From Cyclostephanos tholiformis (taxonomy: Eukaryota; Bacillariophyta; Thalassiosirophyceae; Thalassiosirales; Thalassiosiraceae): a stretch of 10,490 bases of DNA. The DNA is taken from positions 1 through 10,490 of the forward strand of contig JALLPB010004181.1 in assembly GCA_036939975.1 (NCBI GenBank). The letters run 5' to 3'. A program made the translations under genes and the position numbers. Under the pieces are notes generated by a model. That model made no database searches. It was given only the letters and a program-made list of their open reading frames with translations, and was not told the origin of the DNA. Of this stretch, positions 1-5,349 are shown in pieces; the stretch's first letter is position 1, and each line of letters opens with the position of its first letter.

Positions 1-932
1 TGTGTTCTCGTTTTTACTTGCTGTTTCCGAGGTGAATGCATTTCTCACGTACCGTGTTTGCCCCATCTAACAAAATTTCAAGGTAGTGAGGGGCATTGTT
101 CTGCTTCTGATGCATAATCCAATGATAAGCTATTGTCATATGAATCAACCTTCATCTTATCTTCCTTTCTTCTATTGTTGAATCAATCTTCCTTTTCAAA
201 TTTTGCAGAATCAAGATTAAAGCTGATGTCCATTGAGTTCGATGGTGGTGCCATCACCTTGGTCAAGCAAATCTCACTGCAGTTGGACTTATCACCAGAT
301 TTGTTTGTCGCAAGTGGTGGGTTGCTCATGCTCAATATGTGGGGACTCCACTTCACACTTCAACTTCAGAAAGCATCATTTTGTTGTCGACCAATCTGTC
401 ACTGGTTCTTGTGACTACATCATCCTACTATTATTGAGCGATGGCAATCGCCCAAAAATGGAGTTGGTGGTTGATTGAAGAGGACGAAAATGCTGTGTGT
501 CATCAACGATTTCCCAAAATCAGATGGCCAAATCAAACCAATCAATGAATGAACCGCCGCCAGATGATGACCATATGATGGATTACCACCAGAATGATTT
601 ATTGGTATGGTTTCAGACAAGTTGGGGCATTATTGACGGCAATAGAAATTTTGGGGTGTGTGTGGTGGAAAGTGTTGGTGGTGGGGTTGTTTGTCCGGCC
701 AGGAAGGGATGTAGATGGTTCTCAGTCAAAAAGTAGACCTAGGGGGCAAACCAAATACTATTGGGTATGCTGTTTAAGCAATGCTCCCACCATTTTTCTT
801 TTGAATTCCTTTTGGTCAGAAATTGTCATTACTGGTATTGGAAAAGTGCACATTTTGTAACCAACACATCATACTCAATGGTACTTCAGACGGCTGAGAG
901 CAAGCTCTACAAGATTGGTACAGGGGGCTCTC
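1..932. other. AT-rich stretch without a supportable gene
   Basis: No convincing coding region is visible on either strand. The open frames are all under about 95 codons, several lack an ATG, and they overlap one another in different frames with no recognisable domain. The translation around 594-780 is tryptophan- and glycine-rich and could be a decayed coding remnant, but I cannot assign it to a family. No tRNA or rRNA is seen. It may be intergenic sequence or old degenerate repeat. Confidence 0.5.
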
Positions 933-1080
933 TCCTATTATTTGCCGATGCATTTCTGGCCGTCGTCCATAAAAGAAAAACCATTAGGGTTAATTAAAAA
1001 ACTTAAGGTATATATATAGAAAAAAATGTGTAGCAAGGAAAGTACAAGGTAAAGTGGTAGGGTGGTAAGTAGGGTACAAC

Positions 1081-1150
1081 AGGCTAAGGTGGTCGCAGTT
1101 TCAAGGCCCAGGGTTCGAAGCCCTGGGTAGGCTGGCGTGAACATTTTTTT
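1081..1150 (+). other. tRNA-like Pol III promoter core with T-run (SINE-like or pseudo-tRNA)
   Basis: An A-box-like sequence (AGGCTAAGGTGG, 1081-1092) is followed by a near-perfect B box (GGTTCGAAGCC, 1112-1122). The B box sits in the loop of a 7-bp stem, CCCAGGG/CCCTGGG, shaped like a tRNA T arm. A run of seven T at 1144-1150 would terminate Pol III. The A-to-B spacing (31 nt) is shorter than in a normal tRNA (about 44 nt), and I could not pair an acceptor stem or find an anticodon arm, so this is not a functional tRNA. It is best read as a tRNA-derived remnant or SINE head. Confidence 0.45.
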
Positions 1151-1237
1151 GCCTCGATAGTTAGGTTGCACTTGGTGCCCCAATTAGTTAGAGTTGCACG
1201 CGGATGCCCCGATAGTGCTAGGGTTGCGTGCAGCTGG
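1151..1237 (+). repeat. Degenerate 28-30 bp tandem repeat
   Basis: Units starting with GTTGCAC or GTTGC occur at 1165, 1193 and 1223. Each of the first two is followed by a TGCCCC(A/G)AT.AGT-like core. A partial unit precedes the first (1151-1164). The repeat lies inside the inverted-repeat element. Confidence 0.5.
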
Positions 1238-1318
1238 GAGGTTGGTTGGGTAGTTGGTCTAAAAGCCATATTTTTTTTTGACGGACGACGGCCAGATTTG
1301 CATTGGCAGATAATAGGA

Positions 1319-1546
1319 ATTGTTCAGGTTCCACTGTGAAATCACATCATGGAGTCATTTTTTGCCTCGGCCCAGACTGAAGGATAGTAAGAGGTAAGTG
1401 GCCACCGTCGGAAATAGTACAGTTTCTACCGTACGATGCCAGCTTGTTACGACCTCTCTCACCCAGCAACACCACTAAAGTACCTATTACTATTCACTTT
1501 CCGTATCATATTATTCACTGGAGACACGAGACATCCAACTCCAACC
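1319..1546 (+). promoter_or_regulatory. RPL7 upstream region and 5' leader, possible leader intron
   Basis: This short stretch between the inverted-repeat element and the RPL7 start must hold the promoter and 5' leader. No clear TATA box is seen. A strong splice-donor consensus (GAG|GTAAGT, cut before 1394) is followed by a pyrimidine-rich acceptor (CTCTCACCCAG ending at 1466). Together they would define a 73-nt leader intron; an alternative acceptor ends at 1442. Leader introns are common in eukaryotic ribosomal protein genes. The frame is open upstream of 1547 back to an ATG at 1436, but those 37 codons do not resemble the family and cross the putative intron. Confidence 0.3.
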
Positions 1547-2272
1547 ATGGCGCCGACAGTTCCGGAGTCCGTCCTCAAGAAGCAGGCCACCCAGGCCAAA
1601 ATCGCTGAACAGGCCAAGCAGGCTTCGTACGAGGCAAAGCAGACGAAACGCGCAGACAAGAAGGAGGCCATAGCCTCCGCGGAGAAGTACAGCGCTGAAT
1701 ACGCCGCAGCCGAGGCCGCCGCGATCGCTAACCGCCGTCAGGCCAAGGCCTCCGGCGGATTCTACGTCCCCGCCATGCCGAAGCTCGCTCTGATAATCCG
1801 CATCAGAGGTACCATCGGTGTATCCCCCAAGGCCAAGAAGATCATGCAGCTCTTCCGTCTACGTCAGATCCACAACGCCACTTTTGTCAAACTCAACGAG
1901 TCGACCATCCGCATGCTCCGTCTCATTGAGCCCTACGTGACCTACGGTTACCCCACACGATCCACCATCGAGAAGCTGATTTACAAGCGTGGATTCGGAA
2001 AGCTCAATAAGCAGCGCATCCCCATCGCTGACAATTCCGTCATTCAGGAGGGGGTGGGATCTGTGGGGATCAAGTGCTGCGCGGACCTCATCCACGAGAT
2101 TTACACCGTCGGACCCAGCTTCAAGGAGGCCAATAACTTCCTGTGGCCCTTCAAGCTCACGAGCCCACGTGGAGGATTCTCCACCAAGACGAAGCTGGTG
2201 CACTTTCTTGAGGGCGGCGAGGCCGGCAATCGCGGCGAGGAGATCAACAAGCTCGTCAAGCGCATGATTTAA
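1547..2272 (+). CDS. RPL7: 60S ribosomal protein L7 (uL30), cytosolic
   Basis: The product is a structural protein of the large cytosolic ribosomal subunit. The 241 residues match the usual length of eukaryotic L7. An Ala/Lys-rich helical N-terminal extension (about 1-70) contacts rRNA in this family. The uL30 fold follows from about residue 79 (LALIIRIRG, then SPKAKKIMQLFRLRQIHNATF at about 93-113), with the typical VTYGYP (131-136), YKRGFGK (146-152) and IPIADN (158-163). The C-terminal L7-specific part has NNFLWPFKLTSP (196-207) and ends in KLVKRMI. I chose the ATG at 1547 (ACCATGG context) because the protein then begins MAPTVPESVLKK, as in the family; the in-frame ATG at 1436 would add 37 unrelated residues. 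No intron is needed in the coding part. The 142-codon antisense frame here is a shadow. Confidence 0.96.
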   Translation: MAPTVPESVLKKQATQAKIAEQAKQASYEAKQTKRADKKEAIASAEKYSAEYAAAEAAAIANRRQAKASGGFYVPAMPKLALIIRIRGTIGVSPKAKKIMQLFRLRQIHNATFVKLNESTIRMLRLIEPYVTYGYPTRSTIEKLIYKRGFGKLNKQRIPIADNSVIQEGVGSVGIKCCADLIHEIYTVGPSFKEANNFLWPFKLTSPRGGFSTKTKLVHFLEGGEAGNRGEEINKLVKRMI

Positions 2273-2479
2273 GAGTTGGGATACCAAATCCTATATAGAA
2301 ACGTAGTAATCAATATCCGATAAAAATTCGAAAACGTTCCGACCCCGTTAAGCTTTCCTCATTTCGTTTTGAGGGAGGTGGGGCGGTCATCATTTTAACT
2401 ATTAACATAATGTACAACGAAGGGCGAGATTATAGCGCAAATTTTTATTTATGTTGGATTAATCCTAGTTTACTTGATG
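2273..2479 (+). other. RPL7 3' region and upstream region of tRNA-Sec
   Basis: This stretch holds the RPL7 3' end and the upstream region of the tRNA gene. A/T-rich ATTTTTATTTA at 2441-2451 lies 29-39 bp before the tRNA. That spacing fits the TATA-like element that assists Pol III at tRNA-Sec genes in some eukaryotes. Assigning it as a promoter is an inference from position only. Confidence 0.3.
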
Positions 2480-2566
2480 GTGTGCATGACCCTGCCTGGT
2501 GGTGGGTGCAGGCTTCAAACCTGTAGGGGCCTGGCGGCCCAGTGGTTCGATTCCACCTTGCGCACG
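2480..2566 (+). tRNA. tRNA-Sec, anticodon TCA
   Basis: This is the selenocysteine tRNA, which reads UGA at selenoprotein codons together with a SECIS element and a dedicated elongation factor. The 87-nt gene folds into the eukaryotic 9/4 form. The acceptor is GTGTGCATG (2480-2488) paired with CTTGCGCAC (2557-2565), with one U-U mismatch at pair 8; discriminator G is 2566. The D stem has six pairs (2491-2496 with 2501-2506) and loop TGGT. The anticodon arm has loop CTTCAAA (2513-2519), anticodon TCA at 2515-2517. The long variable arm is GGGCC/GGCCC (2527-2531 with 2536-2540). The T stem has four pairs, GTGG/CCAC (2542-2545 with 2553-2556), and loop TTCGATT. The anticodon-arm sequence TGCAGGCTTCAAACCTGTAG is the conserved one of eukaryotic tRNA-Sec. 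CCA is not encoded. No TTTT run follows; TTTCT at 2612-2616 is the nearest T-rich signal. Confidence 0.95.
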
Positions 2567-2642
2567 TCTGATCCCCCACTCATGACTAGGCGATTACTGT
2601 GCCATTGTTCCTTTCTGACTGCGTGAGAGCTATCGTCAGCGA

Positions 2643-2658
2643 CTCAGGACGGCCTGAG
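2643..2658. other. Small perfect hairpin (CTCAGG/CCTGAG)
   Basis: CTCAGG and CCTGAG form a 6-bp perfect dyad around the tetraloop ACGG, 77 bp after the tRNA-Sec gene. It could be a 3'-processing or termination structure or chance. The rest of 2567-2829 is AT-rich intergenic sequence with TATATA runs near 2806-2824 and nothing else recognisable. Confidence 0.3.
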
Positions 2659-2829
2659 GAAATGTAAGTTGATATGAATATCCACCCCGAGTTCAGCTAA
2701 AGCATGAACATACTATCAGATGCTGCATGGGCGTGCATGAAAATAAGAATTATCTCGTTGTCCATTCCTTCATCATGAATATCAATTATATCTCCGTCAC
2801 ATAATATATAAGTATGTATATATAGGAAT

Positions 2830-3588
2830 TCAATCTCGAGTCTTCGGCCTGCGCTGCCCCCCCTTTACGATCGGTCTCAAAAGCAGCGCTACGTCAAAGT
2901 TCTCGTCCATCGTTGGACTAGTCGCATCATTGACGCCTCCCTCGTCATCGTGTATCATCCGAGCTTCTCGTTTCATTTCCTCCATTCGCTCCTCTCTCTC
3001 CCTTTGCTTCTTCAACAGAATCGGGGGGAGACCGGGACCGAATGGCAGCATCGTGGGAACAGCTCCCGCCGGCAGCTTCGATCTGATGATCTCGGACCTC
3101 GTCGCTTTCACTTCCTCGGCCGATCCCTCGCCCTCATTCGTCGACGTCGCCTCCCTCTGCAGGCTTTCCATCCGCTCCTCCCTTTCCCTCTGTTTCCTCA
3201 ATAGTAACGGAGGCGGAGGACCCGATCCGAACGGCACCAGGATGGGAGCAGTCCCGGCCGGCGGAGGCTTAAGCCTGCCGACCTTGGGTTTTTCCGTCTT
3301 GTAGTGTGTCCCCCCCCCCCCTCCTCCCTCGCCGGCACTGCGATCGTTATTCGCCTCTTCGTCAGACTTCATCCGCCAGCGATCGTTATTCGCCTCTTCG
3401 TCAGACTTCCACGGCGTGGCGGATGGGACATTCCTTCGAAGGGTCGCGATGCGGCTCGTCGAAGCATTTTCGTTGGCATTGGGTTTGATCGACGCGGCGG
3501 CAGGTTGAGGCGGTGCGCTTACGGTCTGAATGTTGAGTGCCGCAATCCTCTGGGCTACGGACACCGGGGCGGATTCGCTGTCACTCAT
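2830..3588 (-). CDS. Proline-rich protein of unknown function with a duplicated ~40-residue module
   Basis: I do not recognise a family. The 252-residue product starts MSDSESAPVSVAQRIAALNIQ (1-21). An identical KSDEEANNDR pair follows (61-70 and 74-83), then a glycine run (88-93). A module then occurs twice, at about 107-146 and 171-208: a proline-rich half (PAG.AP..VPFG.G.PP.LL or PAGAVP..LPFG.GLPP.LL) and a charged helix (KQREREERM). The C-terminus is basic (GGQRRPKTRD). The RIAAL motif and repeated Pro/charged-helix modules are loosely reminiscent of cytoskeletal adaptor proteins; that is a weak impression. The ATG is preceded by an A-rich stretch. The left end of the Harbinger transposon lies 17 bp upstream of this ATG, so the normal promoter or leader is displaced or supplied by the transposon. 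A run of 12 C on the plus strand (3310-3321) falls in the glycine run and could be length-variable. Confidence 0.7.
   Translation of the reverse strand: MSDSESAPVSVAQRIAALNIQTVSAPPQPAAASIKPNANENASTSRIATLRRNVPSATPWKSDEEANNDRWRMKSDEEANNDRSAGEGGGGGGTHYKTEKPKVGRLKPPPAGTAPILVPFGSGPPPPLLLRKQREREERMESLQREATSTNEGEGSAEEVKATRSEIIRSKLPAGAVPTMLPFGPGLPPILLKKQREREERMEEMKREARMIHDDEGGVNDATSPTMDENFDVALLLRPIVKGGQRRPKTRD
3340..3409 (-). repeat. Tandem 39-bp duplication inside the 2830-3588 gene
   Basis: A 31-bp sequence (GCGATCGTTATTC...AGACTTC on the plus strand) occurs identically at 3340-3370 and 3379-3409, with a period of 39 bp (13 codons). It keeps the frame and encodes the doubled KSDEEANNDR. Perfect identity suggests a recent duplication. 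Confidence 0.9.
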
Positions 3589-3602
3589 TTTTTTACACCT
3601 AT

Positions 3603-3605
3603 TAA
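3603..3605. repeat. Target-site duplication TAA (left copy)
   Basis: TAA lies immediately outside the left inverted repeat; the partner is at 7146-7148. A 3-bp TWA duplication is the hallmark of PIF/Harbinger integration. Confidence 0.85.
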
Positions 3606-3643
3606 GGCTGGGATTTAATTCGGATACGCGGATAGCCGGGAAG
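3606..3643 (+). repeat. Left terminal inverted repeat (38 bp)
   Basis: It is identical, in inverse orientation, to 7108-7145 at all 38 positions. It begins GGCTGGGATT and ends with GGATAGCCGGGAAG, the motif that recurs in the subterminal regions. Confidence 0.95.
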
Positions 3644-3844
3644 TTTATTTTGGGAAAGTTTTCCTTCTCAGTTCTCGTTTCTCCTTTCTTTTGCTATCCA
3701 AATTTTTTCCCAAACAAAATCAGCGATCGCCCCAATAGCCCAATAGCCGGATAGATTTTTGTGCTCGTCGATAAAAATATAGGTCACCACCAAAATCCAT
3801 CGATAAAAATAGTCACGTCCAGTCTGCATAAAAGAGGGTTGACT
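3644..3844 (+). promoter_or_regulatory. Left subterminal region and promoter side of the accessory gene
   Basis: This noncoding stretch lies between the left inverted repeat and the accessory-protein ATG. It has CTATCC (3694-3699) and GGATAG (3749-3754), likely transposase contact motifs. A dyad TTTGGGAAA/TTTCCCAAA (3649-3657 and 3706-3714) is also present. A 12-bp direct repeat TCGATAAAAATA (3768-3779 and 3800-3811), A/T-rich, lies 34-77 bp before the ATG and may serve as a promoter element. Confidence 0.45.
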
Positions 3845-5278
3845 ATGTCTGATTCTCGTGCTGTTGCCGTCGTTGACGCTGCAGCTGTCGTTGACGCCTG
3901 TGCAGCAGCCTCTGCCACCTCTGCTCAGCAGGGGAGGCGTGCACCCCCAAGAGTTACTAGGACACCAACCCAAAATCGCAGCAGAAGGTCTAATAATTTT
4001 CTTCCTCGCCGCACGTCCCCGCGTCTTCACCGTCCACAAGATCCGAATGAGAATTTGGATGAGGAGGATGATGAAGAACCAGGGGAATCTCAACCTCTTT
4101 TATCACCCGCCCCCTTGAACGACGTTCTGATTCCTGCTGATCACGACCGCGTTGTTGAAAGTCAGTTGACGATTGATGGCATATTGGGGGGAGAATCCAC
4201 CAGCGACGGTTTGGGGGGAGATCCCACCATCGACGGTGATGATGAATTAAGCGGTGGTGGTGATGCATTGGCGGATTACTTTTCTCGAGACGACGTAGCA
4301 GAAGCAGAGGCGGGAGGTGCCGTTTATGATATCACGGATTATACGGCCAATGAATACGACATTCATGAGCGGATCAGTCATTTCATGGGTCGGATTCCTA
4401 TCTCGAATCAAAATCGAGTTGCTGTTGAGGCAGCATATATGATCGAAGCGGTTACTCTCGTGAAAAGTATGCGGTCAATGCGAAAGGCTGAAATTGCACA
4501 GAAAGTCCAGGATAAGTACAAATCATATCTCAGTGCCATTCCTTTGAATCGTTTTGCTGATGCCTCCGTTAAGATCAAGATGGCCGAAAAATATTACCGT
4601 GCAAAGACTAACAGTGCAGAAGGATTTTTGACTAAGGCTACTGATGTCTTGAAGAATGTGCGTTCACTTGCTGCAGGTATTAGGGGGATCGGTACACCAT
4701 TGCATCAAATCCCCAGCGGGAAAAGTCTGATGGACATGAAAAATGAATTTATTTTGAAGAAGTATCATGAAGATAAGGGATTCGTTTATTCTCCATCAAA
4801 CAATGATGAAGAACTAATGATGGAGGTTCCGGAGGGGTGGTGGCTACTTCATCCCTCAACCAATTTGCTACTTGCCGCACTCGTCCATAGGTCGAACCCC
4901 GATATCATTGCTGATCCTACCGAAATAGCTCCAGGACCGACTCGTGCTTCTCTTCGTGCGGACGGGCGCAATGACACTGCGGCAAGGAGAGATAGGGATC
5001 GGATTGTTGAGAATTATGGAACCGAGCGTCAGCGTGCAGAGGATTCGATGCTATCGTCTAAGGCGCATTTGATGGCGCAGACTATAGATTCTGGTACGAT
5101 CGATCAGGTAAAGGAGCAGCTAACATTGTTAGCACAGTTTAAGGATTCATTTATCAGCGTACAAAATAGAATTCACGAAGGTCAAGGTCAAGCCGACTTT
5201 GATCAGACAGCGCATGACCTTCTGTCCGAGCTGCCATTTTTGAAGAAGCGTCGACTTGGGGGAGAAGGCAATAATTAA
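3845..5278 (+). CDS. Harbinger accessory protein (ORF1-like), family not recognised
   Basis: In PIF/Harbinger elements the second gene usually encodes a Myb/SANT-like DNA-binding protein that helps the transposase enter the nucleus and bind the ends. This 477-residue product holds that position, but I cannot see the usual tryptophan-spaced Myb/SANT repeat. Visible parts are an Ala/Val/Asp-rich start (5-25), an Arg-rich segment (31-63), a strongly acidic patch (64-80), a 9-residue tandem repeat (LGGESTSDG/LGGDPTIDG), and a long Lys-rich, helix-prone region (about 187-305). A WW-containing stretch (331-340) follows, then an Arg/Asp-rich helix (370-400) and a C-terminal KKRR (467-470), possibly a nuclear signal. 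I chose the ATG at 3845; the frame is open further upstream but without an ATG. It converges with the transposase gene, leaving 71 bp between stops. Confidence 0.75.
   Translation: MSDSRAVAVVDAAAVVDACAAASATSAQQGRRAPPRVTRTPTQNRSRRSNNFLPRRTSPRLHRPQDPNENLDEEDDEEPGESQPLLSPAPLNDVLIPADHDRVVESQLTIDGILGGESTSDGLGGDPTIDGDDELSGGGDALADYFSRDDVAEAEAGGAVYDITDYTANEYDIHERISHFMGRIPISNQNRVAVEAAYMIEAVTLVKSMRSMRKAEIAQKVQDKYKSYLSAIPLNRFADASVKIKMAEKYYRAKTNSAEGFLTKATDVLKNVRSLAAGIRGIGTPLHQIPSGKSLMDMKNEFILKKYHEDKGFVYSPSNNDEELMMEVPEGWWLLHPSTNLLLAALVHRSNPDIIADPTEIAPGPTRASLRADGRNDTAARRDRDRIVENYGTERQRAEDSMLSSKAHLMAQTIDSGTIDQVKEQLTLLAQFKDSFISVQNRIHEGQGQADFDQTAHDLLSELPFLKKRRLGGEGNN
4184..4237 (+). repeat. 27-bp tandem repeat in the accessory gene
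   Basis: TTGGGGGGAGA...CGACGGT occurs twice back to back (4184-4210 and 4211-4237), with 24 of 27 bases the same. It encodes a doubled 9-residue Gly/Asp-rich unit. Confidence 0.8.
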
Positions 5279-5349
5279 CATTAAATGGAAGTTTAGTAAG
5301 ATATTAAGTGAATTAGTAAGTGACATTTAAGTGGGACTATTAAGATATA

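Larger units (their letters stand above)
933..1318. mobile_element. 386-bp inverted-repeat element (MITE-like or foldback)
   Basis: The two ends are inverted copies of one 36-bp sequence: 933-968 (begins TCCTATTAT, ends GTCGTCC) and 1283-1318. They match at 32 of 36 positions. Inside the arms on both sides is an A/T-homopolymer-rich stretch. The interior contains a tRNA-like promoter core (1081-1122), a run of seven T (1144-1150) and a short tandem repeat (1151-1237), and no protein gene. The size and structure fit a nonautonomous DNA element, or a tRNA-derived SINE caught inside one. I could not find a matching target duplication immediately outside the arms, so the exact ends and superfamily are unresolved. 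Confidence 0.55.

Noticed and set aside
133..860. Several overlapping small open frames in the left 900 bp
   Set aside because: Several lack an ATG, all are short, they overlap in competing frames and none shows a family motif.
983..992. Telomere-like TTAGGG
   Set aside because: A single unit without tandem copies is expected by chance.
1441..1455. Similarity of CTTGTTACGAC to the complement of the conserved small-subunit rRNA 3' end
   Set aside because: Only about 11 bases match and the surrounding sequence does not continue as rRNA, so it is most likely chance.
1436..1546. RPL7 start at the upstream ATG (1436)
   Set aside because: The extra 37 residues do not resemble L7 N-termini, the length fits the 1547 start, and a putative splice acceptor lies within.
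1859..2287. Long antisense open frame (142 codons) opposite RPL7
   Set aside because: It is the shadow of a conserved, codon-biased ribosomal protein gene and has no recognisable domain.
2830..3588. The 2830-3588 gene as cargo of the transposon
   Set aside because: The inverted repeats and TAA duplications place it outside the element, 17 bp beyond the left end.
4885..4905. B-box-like GGGTTCGA on the minus strand
   Set aside because: It lies inside the accessory-protein gene with no A box or tRNA fold around it.
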